A stretch of DNA of 64,000 nucleotides from Stenotrophomonas sp. SAM-B (GTDB lineage Bacteria; Pseudomonadota; Gammaproteobacteria; Xanthomonadales; Xanthomonadaceae). The notes beneath the pieces are model-generated. The model was not told where the DNA came from. It searched no databases and was given only the letters and a program-made list of their open reading frames with translations. The position numbers and the translations under genes are program-made. The stretch is taken from positions 186,001-250,000 of the forward strand of contig NZ_JABBXB010000002.1 of NCBI RefSeq assembly GCF_013387485.1, given 5' to 3'. Shown piece by piece: positions 33,995-43,040 of the stretch. Each line of letters begins with the position of its first letter. The stretch's first letter is position 1.

Positions 33995-34138
33995 TTACCC
34001 TTGCTTCCCTGACAGCATCCACGCGCACGAGACAACAATCACGAGGACGCAAACGGCCAGGCATATCCAGGCCCTTCGACTGCCAGCCTGGCCAAGCGAG
34101 TCGAACAGCGCGCTGAAGATGTGGCCAATGAAGTCCAT
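33995..34138 (-). CDS. 47-residue single-span membrane protein
   Basis: Tiny gene with start ATG at 34138 and TAA at 33995. An AAGGGA ribosome site lies nine bases upstream. A short amphipathic start (MDFIGHIFSALFDSLGQ) and two Arg precede one strongly hydrophobic helix (AWICLAVCVLVIVVSCAWML), ending in SGKQG. It lies 30 bases downstream of the unknown secreted protein on the same strand, so the two are probably cotranscribed. Function unknown; the layout resembles small membrane toxins or accessory subunits. Confidence 0.6.
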   Translation of the reverse strand: MDFIGHIFSALFDSLGQAGSRRAWICLAVCVLVIVVSCAWMLSGKQG

Positions 34139-34168
34139 GGTTCGTTTCCCTTGGAATCGGCGGCGCAA

Positions 34169-34975
34169 TCAGAGTTCCGCGGATGCTATTTCGATCGCGG
34201 TACGCCAACTGAGTGAGGCTGTCACGACGCATGTCCTGTAGGTATTGTGTGCGGATACCCCGAGGATATACGCAAGAACTTGCCCTGCGGACTTTGCGAT
34301 GTACGACCATCCGGGAATCCATCCAACCGGCTTGGGCACCAAACCGAAGGCTGCTGAACAGTCGATTATTTCCTTGGTAACGGTCCCCAGAATGTCACCA
34401 ACGTCGACATTCATGTTCCAGTTGGCGGCCTGCGAGGAACTCCAGATCGACGCTGCAACGGACCTGAGTGCCGCTTGATCCTCGTCGCTGGGCATATCCG
34501 AATGCATATCGACGCCGGGAAAAGCCTCATGCGAGTGCTCAGGCGGGCGCTTTATCCCTGCTTGCGAGGAGAATCGTGCCGCCCAAACACGTAGCGCGGG
34601 ATGCGGCTTTCCATCCGAGGCATCAGAGTAAAAAACGTGCCCTATAGCTTCATCATGGTAGGCAGCATGAACACGGCCATCTGCGTAGTACACGAAGGCA
34701 GCGGCATGCGTGTTGGGATGACCCATTTTCCATCCGTCGATCAGGATTCCCCCGTCTTTCAGTCGGACGGGATTGGCCATTTGTTCGAAGTTGACGGAAA
34801 ACCGGGCATAGTGTGTGCCCAGTGCGTGTCGCAGACCGTTCTGGACACCCGCGACCAGAGTTACCTCCTCAAGTCCGCCGTTGGATTCCGCTGGCAACGG
34901 TTGAGCCCAAGCCGTACCCAGTGCCAGAGCCGTGCACAGTACTGCAATACGGAACTGCTTTGCCGACGTACTCAT
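34169..34975 (-). CDS. Secreted protein of unknown function
   Basis: 268-residue protein with a signal peptide (FRIAVLCTALALGTAWAQ). The mature part has a region rich in His/Asp/Ser (HTHAAAFVYYADGRVHAAYHDEAIGH), a helical middle, and a more hydrophobic C-terminal third with GWIPGWSYIAKSAGQVLAYILG that could insert in a membrane. No family recognised. The sequence is less GC-rich than its neighbours, which suggests acquisition. It is followed by the 47-residue membrane protein. Confidence 0.65.
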   Translation of the reverse strand: MSTSAKQFRIAVLCTALALGTAWAQPLPAESNGGLEEVTLVAGVQNGLRHALGTHYARFSVNFEQMANPVRLKDGGILIDGWKMGHPNTHAAAFVYYADGRVHAAYHDEAIGHVFYSDASDGKPHPALRVWAARFSSQAGIKRPPEHSHEAFPGVDMHSDMPSDEDQAALRSVAASIWSSSQAANWNMNVDVGDILGTVTKEIIDCSAAFGLVPKPVGWIPGWSYIAKSAGQVLAYILGVSAHNTYRTCVVTASLSWRTAIEIASAEL

Positions 34976-35264
34976 CGCATCATTTTCCTCGTCATTGGCG
35001 GCAAGTCCTCAATGCGATACGGATGCCGCACAAGGACCATAGAATAGGAATTCGTCTGTCGCCACTGAATTCTGGAAGGTGCCATGGGAACTGGGATGGG
35101 CCTCACATCCAATCGATCACGCGGCACATCAGCGACGAATTATTCCGTTGATGTAGCTCGCAGCAGAGGACGCAACGTAGCTCTCCTCAGCAAGACCAGG
35201 CTGGGCGCTGCGCTGGGCGAGACAGTGGGTGGGCTATCGTATGCTGGGTATCACGGAGTCGGTT

Positions 35265-35537
35265 GTGAGTGACGCATCGCATCGCATAAGTACGCACGTC
35301 CAGTCCGGCGAGCATGCGCAGGCCTATGCCGTTGGCAAGGCGGCCTTGCGTGATATGCCTGACAACCAGGCCGTGCTGTCTGCGCTTTTCGAACTGACCG
35401 CAACGCTCCGCTCCGAGTGCATGGACATGGCGAGCCGACGAATGGACGCCAGCACCACCTACGCCGCCACCGAAGCGCTTCTGCGTGAGGTCAATGAACT
35501 CACCGGGCAGGACATGTACGGTCGGCCCCGGGGCTAG
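35265..35537 (+). CDS. Small hypothetical protein
   Basis: 90-residue soluble, largely helical protein. The GTG at 35265 is preferred since GGAG lies six bases before it; a longer version from 35241 has no ribosome site. Sequence is rich in Ala/Ser with MDMASRRMDASTTYAATEALLREV. No family recognised. It lies at the end of the less GC-rich stretch. Confidence 0.5.
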   Translation: MSDASHRISTHVQSGEHAQAYAVGKAALRDMPDNQAVLSALFELTATLRSECMDMASRRMDASTTYAATEALLREVNELTGQDMYGRPRG

Positions 35538-35843
35538 CACCCCGTAGCGGCGGCGCTGCCGCCACGCTTGCTTCGGCCTGTACCCGCGCCCATGGCCGGA
35601 CTGATCCGGGCAGGACTGCTGCTCCACGCCCCGACACCCTGACGACTGCCCCCCGTGCCCGGCCTGCCTGAGCGCAGCCCAGGCGGCATCGCCATGCCTG
35701 CGGTTTGGCGTGGCCATCCGCGCAGCAGGTTGCGCACACAGAAACCGCTTGACCTTCCCAGCGTGGCATGCCGGACAACGGTCGCCGGAGCCGTTCCGGT
35801 TCAGCAATCCAGACAACCAACCGCAGTCGCGAAAGGCACAACG
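35538..35843 (+). other. Gene-free leader before efflux operon
   Basis: 306 bases with no convincing gene. It holds one GC hairpin near 35551-35565 and a TTGACC -35-like hexamer at 35750 without a good -10. I see no clear operator. Confidence 0.4.
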
Positions 35844-37010
35844 ATGACACTCACGCGCACCACCTTGATGACCCTGGCGATCGGCGCCGCCCTCGCCCTC
35901 GCTGGATGTAGAGAGACCGCACCCGGCGCGGGCTCCGCCCAGCCGCCCGGTGTGCCGGTCGCCGAGGTCATCGTCCGCCCGGTAACGCCCTTTGCCGAAT
36001 TCACCGGATCGCTGACGGCGGTCAAGCAGGTGGAACTGCGCCCGCGCGTCGCCGGCTACATCCAGCAGGTCAGCGTGCCGGAGGGAAGCTTCGTGGAGAA
36101 GGGCAAGGCGCTCTTCCACATCGACCCGCGACCGTTCCAGGCCGCACGCGATGCGGCTGCCGCGCGTCTGCGCGAAGCCCAAGCGGCCTCGGCGCTCGCC
36201 CAGGCCGACCACGCACGCGCCGAGCAGCTGTTCGCCCAGAAGATCGTGGCCCGCAACCGGCTGGACTCGGCCACGGCGGCGTTGAATGCCGGCAAGGCAC
36301 AGGTGGACGCGGCCAAGGCGGCGCTGGATGCCGCGCAGCTGGACCTGGGCTTCACACACGTCACCTCCCCGATCAGTGGTCGGGTGGGGCAGGTCCTGGT
36401 CACCGAAGGCAACTTCGTTGCCGCCGGGGTGACGCCGCTCACCACGATCGTGTCGATCAACCCGCTCCACGTCTACTTCGACGTGGACGAGCGCACCTAT
36501 CTGCGCTCACTGGCCGCCGGCCGGACGCAGGACGCCGCCGCCGGCCCGGCAGCCGCCAAGGTCGCGGTGGCGCTGGTCACCGACAAGGACTACAGCCGCG
36601 AGGGGCGACTCGATTTCCTCTCCAACGCAGCCGATCGCGGGACGGGTACGGTGCGCGTGCGCGCGGTGATCGACAACCCCGATGGCCAGCTCACCCCCGG
36701 CCTGTTCGCCAAGGTAAGACTGGAGGCGGGTCCGTCGAAGGACCGGGTACTGGTGTCGGATCAGTCGATCAGCACCGATCAGGGCCACCGGTATGTGCTG
36801 GTGGTGGGGAAGGGGGATACGACCGAGTACCGCCCGGTGGAACTCGGTCCGGTGGTGGATGGGCTGCGGGTCATCGAGCAGGGCCTGCAGCGCGGCGATC
36901 GCATCGTCGTCAAGGGCCTGGTGCGTCCCGGCATGAAGGTGACGCCGCAGGCGAGTGCCATTGACGGTACGCCGCTCAAGGCGCCGGCGAAGAAAGGAGT
37001 GGCGCAGTGA
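35844..37010 (+). CDS. RND periplasmic adaptor (MexE-like) lipoprotein
   Basis: 388-residue membrane-fusion protein that bridges an RND pump and an outer-membrane channel. The lipobox LALAGC marks lipid anchoring. In order: beta-barrel strand, lipoyl half (VEGSFVEKGKALFHIDP), alpha-hairpin coiled coil with QAASALAQADHARAEQLF, second lipoyl half (SPISGRVGQVLVTEGNFVA) and membrane-proximal domains. Its stop overlaps the RND pump start. First gene of a complete tripartite operon. No regulator gene is adjacent, unlike mexT-mexEF. Confidence 0.9.
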   Translation: MTLTRTTLMTLAIGAALALAGCRETAPGAGSAQPPGVPVAEVIVRPVTPFAEFTGSLTAVKQVELRPRVAGYIQQVSVPEGSFVEKGKALFHIDPRPFQAARDAAAARLREAQAASALAQADHARAEQLFAQKIVARNRLDSATAALNAGKAQVDAAKAALDAAQLDLGFTHVTSPISGRVGQVLVTEGNFVAAGVTPLTTIVSINPLHVYFDVDERTYLRSLAAGRTQDAAAGPAAAKVAVALVTDKDYSREGRLDFLSNAADRGTGTVRVRAVIDNPDGQLTPGLFAKVRLEAGPSKDRVLVSDQSISTDQGHRYVLVVGKGDTTEYRPVELGPVVDGLRVIEQGLQRGDRIVVKGLVRPGMKVTPQASAIDGTPLKAPAKKGVAQ

Positions 37011-40000
37011 ATTTCCCGCGTTTCTTCATTGATCGGCCGATCTTTGCCATCGTGCTGTCGGTGCTGATGGTGATCGCCGGCATCGTCGCCTTCTTCCAGT
37101 TGCCGCTGAGCGAGTATCCGGCGGTGACGCCGCCTACCGTCCAGGTCACGGCGTCCTATCCGGGTGCCAATGCCAAGGTGATCGCCGAGACGGTGGCTGC
37201 CCCCCTGGAGCAGGCCATCACCGGTGTCGAAGGCATGATGTACATGTCTTCGCAGTCCGCGACCGACGGCCGGATGATCCTCACCGTCACCTTTGCCGAC
37301 GGGACCAATCCGGACATGGCACAGGTCCAGGTGCAGAACCGGGTATCGCGTGCGTTGCCGCGCCTGCCTGCGGAAGTGCAGCGCCAGGGCGTGGTGACCC
37401 AGAAGACGTCTCCCGACATCCTGATGGTGGTCCACCTGCTGTCGCCGGACAAGCGGTACGACCCGCTCTACATCTCCAACTATGCCTATCTGCAGGTGCG
37501 CGATGAGCTGTCCCGCATTCCCGGCATCAGCGATGTCCTGGTCTGGGGAGCGGGCGAGTACAGCATGCGGCTCTGGCTGGATCCCAGCCTCATCGCTGCC
37601 CGTGGCTTGACCGCCGGCGATGTCATTGCCGCGGTGCGCGAGCAGAATGTGCAGGTCGCCGCCGGTTCGGTCGGGCAGGCGCCGGATTCCACCGCTGCCT
37701 TCCAGGTGACGGTGAACACGCTGGGCCGCCTGACCGACGAAGAGCAGTTCGGCGACATCATCATCCGTACCGGCGATGACGGCCAGGTCACCCGCCTGCG
37801 CGACGTGGCACGGATCGAGATGGGTGCCGATGCCTATGCGCTGCGCAGCCTGCTCGACGGTGAGCCGGCGGTGGCCCTGCAGATCATCCAGAGCCCGGGT
37901 GCGAATGCACTGGATGTGTCGGCTGCCGTGCGCGAGACCATGGCCAGGCTCGAAAAGAACTTCCCGGAGGGCCTGTCGTCGCGCATCGCGTATGACCCGA
38001 CGGTCTTCGTGAGGGCCTCGCTGGAATCGGTCGCGACGACGCTGCTGGAAGCGATCATCCTGGTGGTCATCGTCGTGGTGCTGTTCCTGCGCAACTGGCG
38101 GGCCTCGCTGATCCCGTTGCTGGCCGTCCCGGTATCCCTGATCGGCACCTTCGCCGTGATGCATCTTATGGGGTTCTCACTCAATACCCTGTCCCTGTTC
38201 GGCCTGGTGCTGTCCATCGGCATCGTCGTCGATGATGCGATCGTGGTGGTGGAGAACGTCGAACGGCATATCGAGGACGGCGAGGAGCCGCTGGAGGCCG
38301 CGCGGCGTGCCATGCGCGAGGTGACCGGGCCGATCATCGCGATCACCTCGGTGCTGGCTGCGGTATTCATTCCCACGGCGTTCCTGACCGGCCTGCAGGG
38401 CGAGTTCTATCGGCAGTTCGCCCTGACCATCGCGATCTCCACGATTCTGTCCGCGGTCAACTCGCTCACGCTCAGCCCGGCGCTGGCCGGGATGCTGCTG
38501 CGACCGCGCACGATCGCACCTCCACGCGATCCGCGCAGCCTGCGTGGCCGTGCCGGGCGGGTGTTCGAGCGACTCAGCCGTCCCTTCGAGCGCGCACCGG
38601 ACGCGTATGGCAATGGCGTGCGCAAACTCGTGCGGGTCAGTGGGGTAGCGCTGTTTGTTTACGGTGGATTGCTCGCGCTGACCTTGTTCGGCTTCAAGGT
38701 GGTGCCGCCCGGTTTCGTGCCGATGCAGGACAAGTATTACCTGGTGGGCATCGCCCAGTTGCCCAACTCGGCCTCGTTGGACCGCACCGACGACGTCGTC
38801 AAGCAGATGTCGAAGCTCGCACTTGCCGAGCCGGGCGTCGAGAGCGTGGTCGCCTTCCCGGGGCTGTCCATCAATGGCTTCGTCAACGTGCCCAACGCAG
38901 CGGTCATGTTCGTCATGCTCGATCCGTTCAAGGACCGTACGTCGCCTGACCTCGCGGCGACGGCGATCGCAGGACGCCTGCAGGCGAAGTTTGCCGGCAT
39001 CCAGGATGGCTTCCTTGGCGTCTTCCCGCCACCGCCTGTCCCGGGGCTGGGCGCTACGGGCGGCTTCAAGATGCAGATCGAGGATCGCGACGGGGTGGGG
39101 CTGGACGCCCTGGTCCAGCATACCCAGATCCTGATGATGAAGGCCACCGAATCCGGCCAGGTTGCCGGGTTGATGACCAGCCTGGATGTCAACGCGCCGC
39201 AGCTGGACGTGGTGATCGACCGGACCAAGGCCAAGAGCCAGGGCGTGCCCTTGGCGGATGTCTTCGAGTCCCTGCAGGTCTACCTGGGCTCGCTGTACAT
39301 CAACGACTTCAACCGCTTCGGTCGCACCTACAAGGTCACCGCCCAGGGTGACGCGGAACATCGCATGCAGGCCGAGGCGATCGGTCAACTGCAGGTGCGC
39401 AATGCCGCCGGTCAGATGCTGCCGCTGTCGTCATTCGTGACGGTCACGCCGAGCTCGGGTCCGGACCGTGTCATCCACTACAACGGCTATCCCTCCGCCG
39501 ACATCTCCGGTGGCGCGCCACCCGGGGTCAGCTCGGGGCAGGTCGTGGCGGTGATGGAACGCCTGGCCAAGGAAGTGCTGCCCGAGGGCGTGAGTTTTGA
39601 GTGGACCGAGCTGACCTACCAGCAGAAGCTGGCCGGCGACGCGGCGCTGTACATCTTCCCGCTGTGCGTGCTGCTCGCCTACCTGATCCTCGCCGCGCAG
39701 TACAACAGCTGGTTGCTGCCGTTGTCGGTGCTGCTGATCGTGCCGATGTGTCTGCTCAGCGCGATCGGCGGGGTCTGGCTGATGGGGGGCGACAACAACG
39801 TGTTCGTGCAGATCGGCCTGATCGTCCTGGTCGGGCTGGCGGCGAAGAATGCGATTCTCATCGTCGAGTTCGCCCGGACGCTCGAGGCGGAGGGATGGGC
39901 CACCGTGGATGCGGTGGTGGAGGCGTGTCGACTGCGGCTGCGTCCCATCGTGATGACGTCGCTGGCCTTCATCGCCGGTGTGGTGCCGCTGGTACTGGCG

Positions 40001-40183
40001 ACCGGTGCGGGCGCCGAGATGCGCCAGGCGATGGGCGTCGCGGTCTTTGCCGGCATGTTGGGGGTGACCGTGTTCGGCCTGTTCCTGACGCCGGTGTTCT
40101 ATGTGGTGATCCGCCACATTTCGTCCCGCTTCGAGAGGCGCAAGCGCGGCGCCAGCCATCCTGCACAGGAGAGTGCGTCGTGA
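37007..40183 (+). CDS. RND multidrug efflux permease (MexF-like)
   Basis: 1058-residue HAE1-family proton/drug antiporter. It opens with FIDRPIFAIVLSVLMVIAGIVA, has two large periplasmic loops and twelve helices. Helix IV carries the proton-relay GIVVDDAIVVVENVERHI with two Asp, and the partner Lys is expected in helix X (GLAAKNAILIVEFA). The N-terminal half is close to MexF/OqxB in wording (EQNVQVAAGSVG, QAITGVEGMMYMSS). It overlaps both neighbours by four bases, so adaptor, pump and channel are made together. Substrates are likely amphiphilic drugs and are not readable. Confidence 0.93.
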   Translation: MNFPRFFIDRPIFAIVLSVLMVIAGIVAFFQLPLSEYPAVTPPTVQVTASYPGANAKVIAETVAAPLEQAITGVEGMMYMSSQSATDGRMILTVTFADGTNPDMAQVQVQNRVSRALPRLPAEVQRQGVVTQKTSPDILMVVHLLSPDKRYDPLYISNYAYLQVRDELSRIPGISDVLVWGAGEYSMRLWLDPSLIAARGLTAGDVIAAVREQNVQVAAGSVGQAPDSTAAFQVTVNTLGRLTDEEQFGDIIIRTGDDGQVTRLRDVARIEMGADAYALRSLLDGEPAVALQIIQSPGANALDVSAAVRETMARLEKNFPEGLSSRIAYDPTVFVRASLESVATTLLEAIILVVIVVVLFLRNWRASLIPLLAVPVSLIGTFAVMHLMGFSLNTLSLFGLVLSIGIVVDDAIVVVENVERHIEDGEEPLEAARRAMREVTGPIIAITSVLAAVFIPTAFLTGLQGEFYRQFALTIAISTILSAVNSLTLSPALAGMLLRPRTIAPPRDPRSLRGRAGRVFERLSRPFERAPDAYGNGVRKLVRVSGVALFVYGGLLALTLFGFKVVPPGFVPMQDKYYLVGIAQLPNSASLDRTDDVVKQMSKLALAEPGVESVVAFPGLSINGFVNVPNAAVMFVMLDPFKDRTSPDLAATAIAGRLQAKFAGIQDGFLGVFPPPPVPGLGATGGFKMQIEDRDGVGLDALVQHTQILMMKATESGQVAGLMTSLDVNAPQLDVVIDRTKAKSQGVPLADVFESLQVYLGSLYINDFNRFGRTYKVTAQGDAEHRMQAEAIGQLQVRNAAGQMLPLSSFVTVTPSSGPDRVIHYNGYPSADISGGAPPGVSSGQVVAVMERLAKEVLPEGVSFEWTELTYQQKLAGDAALYIFPLCVLLAYLILAAQYNSWLLPLSVLLIVPMCLLSAIGGVWLMGGDNNVFVQIGLIVLVGLAAKNAILIVEFARTLEAEGWATVDAVVEACRLRLRPIVMTSLAFIAGVVPLVLATGAGAEMRQAMGVAVFAGMLGVTVFGLFLTPVFYVVIRHISSRFERRKRGASHPAQESAS

Positions 40184-41646
40184 ACGATCGTCGTCGCAGG
40201 GTGTTCCTGCTTCCCCTTGCCGCAGGCGTGATGCTGTCCGCGTGCGCGTCCGTGGGGCCCAACGTCTCCTCGCCGGCGCTGCCCAACCTGCCGTCGGCGC
40301 CGTTTCCAACGGAGTTCAACGTGGGGTCGGCCGGGCTTTCACCCGGTGCGGTGGACGCGGCGTGGTGGCGGTCCTTTGACGATCCAGTGCTGACCTCGCT
40401 GATCCAGCGCGCATGGGCGGCCAACCATGACATCGGGCTCGCCGCCGCACGCCTGGACGAAGCCAAGGCGATGCTTCGCGAGAGTCGGCAGGGCTTCCTG
40501 CCGCGAGGCAGCGTAGGCGTGGGGCATGAGAACCGCCGGCTGGGCGAGGTGGAACGCGGACCGGGCCAGGCGCGCCGGACCGAGACCTATCGGGCTGCAG
40601 TCGATGCCTCCTGGGAGATCGATCTGTTCGGCCGTGTCCGCCGCTCGGCGGAAGCGGCACGGGCCGACGCCGGGTCACGCGAAGCGCTGGTGCGCGATGT
40701 GCAGGCCAGCGTGGCCGCGGCGGTTGCGGCCACCTGGTTCGAGCTGGGCGGGCTGGAGGCGGAGCTCGGCGTGGTTGCCGAGATGACGCGGAGCCAGCGC
40801 GACAGTCTGCGGCTGGTCGAGGGGCTGGTGGAGGCCGGCTCGGCCAACGAGGTCGACCGCCTGCGGGCGGACGCCGCGCTGCGCGCCGTTGAGGTGGTGG
40901 CGCCCGAACTGGCGCACCGCCGCACCGTGGCCTCGAACGCGCTCGCCCTCCTGTTGGGTGAAACACCGCAGACCTTCGCCGCACCCTCGACCGCAACCGC
41001 ACGCGACGTGCTGGCGGTCCGCAGGATCGCCGTGGGTGACCCCGCGGCGCTGCTGGCACGGCGTCCGGACATCGAAGCGGCGGAGTTGAGCCTGGCGGCA
41101 GCGACGGCACGCATCGGGGTGGAGACTGCGGGGCTGTATCCGCAGATCGAGGTGCAGGGGTCGATTGGCGTGGTGGCGGGCAGCCTGGGCTCCACGGGCG
41201 GCAGTTCGGCGCTGTCCAGCCTTCTGGCACCGCTGCTGCGCTGGTCCTTCCTGGATAGCGGGCGGGTCCGCGCCCGGATCGCGGCGAGTGAAGCACGAGC
41301 CCGGGAAGCGCTGATCCGCTACGACCAGACCGTGCTGCGTGCACTGGAGGAAACCGACAACGCGTTCGATGCCTTCAGCGCGGCCGGCGATGCGCTGCAG
41401 CTCCGGCTCCAGGAAGCATCCGCCACGGGTCAGGCAGCAGACCTTGCACGCGCGCAGTTCGCCCACGGGGAGGGCATCTATCTGGATGTCCTGGATGCGG
41501 AACGGGCCGACTTCGCCAGCCGGCGTGCCTTGGTGGTAGCCCGGACCAACCAGCGCCTGGCCATCGTCAGCATCTACAAGGCGCTGGGCGGTGGCTGGCT
41601 GCCCTGCACGCGGGAAGCGATCGACTGTGGTGGCGCACATGGGTGA
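40180..41646 (+). CDS. Outer-membrane efflux channel (OprN/NodT-type)
   Basis: 488-residue TolC-superfamily lipoprotein (signal plus lipobox LSACAS). Two repeated halves carry the helical-barrel pattern (AAARLDEAKAMLRESRQGFLP; ATARIGVETAGLYPQIEVQGS). The GTG start with AGGAGAG upstream overlaps the pump stop. It completes the tripartite system. Confidence 0.9.
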   Translation: MNDRRRRVFLLPLAAGVMLSACASVGPNVSSPALPNLPSAPFPTEFNVGSAGLSPGAVDAAWWRSFDDPVLTSLIQRAWAANHDIGLAAARLDEAKAMLRESRQGFLPRGSVGVGHENRRLGEVERGPGQARRTETYRAAVDASWEIDLFGRVRRSAEAARADAGSREALVRDVQASVAAAVAATWFELGGLEAELGVVAEMTRSQRDSLRLVEGLVEAGSANEVDRLRADAALRAVEVVAPELAHRRTVASNALALLLGETPQTFAAPSTATARDVLAVRRIAVGDPAALLARRPDIEAAELSLAAATARIGVETAGLYPQIEVQGSIGVVAGSLGSTGGSSALSSLLAPLLRWSFLDSGRVRARIAASEARAREALIRYDQTVLRALEETDNAFDAFSAAGDALQLRLQEASATGQAADLARAQFAHGEGIYLDVLDAERADFASRRALVVARTNQRLAIVSIYKALGGGWLPCTREAIDCGGAHG

Positions 41647-41811
41647 GCGACAGCCATGACCCGACACGTCGAACTACGCGCTGCAGGACGAACCGTGTCC
41701 TCAGGGCAGGGCGCCTGCGTCAGGACGATCTCCACGCCGATGTTTTCTTTACGCCGGAGACGGCTGCATGAACGGAAACCAATGTACGGGCGGAGATCAC
41801 AGAACAGGTGA

Positions 41812-41832
41812 TTGACATTGCCACGCTGTCAA
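41812..41832 (+). promoter_or_regulatory. Inverted repeat before the metallochaperone
   Basis: TTGACA (41812-41817) and TGTCAA (41827-41832) form perfect 6-bp arms with a 9-base spacer. The left arm could double as a -35, but no -10 follows at the right distance. Confidence 0.35.
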
Positions 41833-41873
41833 CGCCGAAGGTGGTTGCTGTACCACTCAATCAGGAAAACACC

Positions 41874-42080
41874 ATGCTCCAGTTCCACATTCCCAACATG
41901 ACGTGCGGTTCCTGCGCCAGGCCGGTGAGAGATGCCCTGCTGAGCGTCGACCCGCTGGCACAGATCGAAACCGACACGCCGGCGCGACAGGTGCGCGTGG
42001 AATCCGCGCTGGACGAGGCCGCCTTCATTGCGGTGCTGGCAGAGGCGGGGTACCCGCACCAGCCGCAGCCGCGCCCGTAA
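41874..42080 (+). CDS. CopZ-like metallochaperone (HMA domain)
   Basis: 68-residue single HMA domain. The metal site reads MTCGSC, so two cysteines bind a soft metal, usually Cu(I). Such proteins hand copper to P-type ATPases or sensors. AGGAA precedes the ATG at 41874. It is 26 bases before a His-rich secreted protein on the same strand. copA with its own sensor is 38 kb away, so this is a separate metal locus. Confidence 0.85.
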   Translation: MLQFHIPNMTCGSCARPVRDALLSVDPLAQIETDTPARQVRVESALDEAAFIAVLAEAGYPHQPQPRP

Positions 42081-42106
42081 TTCCCTTTCTCGAGGAGAAA
42101 CGTCAC

Positions 42107-42961
42107 ATGTTCATGAAACAGCTTCTTACCTTCGGCGTCGCCGCCCTCGGTACCGTGGCCGTGCCGTCTTCGGCGTCCGACGCATCGATCAAAGGCGCCT
42201 TTGCGCTTTCCGGTACGACCGAGAAGGTCATCGCCCAACTGTCCATCGAAGAAACCGGCCCGCTGTCCCGCGATCTGCTCATCACCTTCGCCGACAAAAC
42301 CACCGGGAAGCGCATCGCGCAGTTTGACGAGGAGCTGACACAGGAGCTCCATGTGCTCGCGACCGACAGCGCATTCTCCACCTTCCTGCACGAGCATCCC
42401 GGAAAAGCGGGACCGGACGGTCAGTTCCGGGTCGCGATGACCTTCCCCAAGCCCGGCGTTTACCATGTCTTCGCCGACGCAATGCCGACCGGGCTGGGCC
42501 AGCAGGTGGTTCGATTCGACGTCAACGTGAGTGCCCCCGCCGGCGCGACTTCCTCCCAGCCGGTTTCGGCCCCGAGGGAAGGGACCGATGGTCCGTATAC
42601 CGTCCAGCTGGACAAGGCCGGTCTGCAGGCGGGCAAGGAAAGCATGTTGAACCTGACGGTGTTGAAGAACGGCACGCCGGCGCAGGACCTGGGCCTGTAC
42701 CTGGGCGTGCCGGCCCATGCGGTGTTCGTGGGCACCGATGACCTTGCCTACGTCCACGCGCATGCGATGTCCGCCGATGCCGCCAAAGGTGCACACGGCG
42801 GCCACGGCGCAGCGCATCCGCAGGCCGGACCGGTGTCGGCACGGATGATGCTCCACGCACAGCCGCCTCATGCGGGCCGATATGCACTCTGGATCCAGTT
42901 CATGGCGAGTGATGAAATCCGCACGGTGCCGTTTGTCGTGGATGTTGCGAAGGGCTCGTAG
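42107..42961 (+). CDS. Periplasmic His-rich metal-handling protein (predicted)
   Basis: 284-residue exported protein with a signal peptide (LLTFGVAALGTVAVPSSA). Two beta-sandwich-like repeats are visible: the first ends FPKPGVYHVFADAMPTG and contains FLHEHPGK, the second contains VFVGTDDLAYVHAHAM followed by a His/Gly/Ala-rich loop (AHGGHGAAHPQ). It resembles YtkA-like extracytoplasmic proteins. GAGGAG lies nine bases before the ATG. Pairing with a CopZ-like chaperone points to copper or another soft metal. Confidence 0.65.
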   Translation: MFMKQLLTFGVAALGTVAVPSSASDASIKGAFALSGTTEKVIAQLSIEETGPLSRDLLITFADKTTGKRIAQFDEELTQELHVLATDSAFSTFLHEHPGKAGPDGQFRVAMTFPKPGVYHVFADAMPTGLGQQVVRFDVNVSAPAGATSSQPVSAPREGTDGPYTVQLDKAGLQAGKESMLNLTVLKNGTPAQDLGLYLGVPAHAVFVGTDDLAYVHAHAMSADAAKGAHGGHGAAHPQAGPVSARMMLHAQPPHAGRYALWIQFMASDEIRTVPFVVDVAKGS

Positions 42962-42988
42962 GCCACCGGTTCCAACCTCTCTGTAGCC

Positions 42989-43013
42989 GTGGCCGGGGTC
43001 AACCCCCGGCCAC
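42989..43013. terminator. Strong hairpin between convergent genes
   Basis: A 10-bp stem GTGGCCGGGG / CCCCGGCCAC with a short loop lies between the convergent metal-protein and MFS genes. No T run. Confidence 0.5.
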
Positions 43014-43040
43014 ACCTGTTGGCGCACAGCGCTGGTAGAT

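Noticed and set aside
34601..35151. Frames on the plus strand opposite the secreted protein at 34169-34975
   Set aside because: The minus-strand frame has a clear signal peptide; the plus frames have poor composition and no starts with ribosome sites.
35187..36470. 427-residue frame opposite the efflux adaptor
   Set aside because: Shadow of the adaptor gene and the small upstream gene; Gly/Arg/His-rich without domains.
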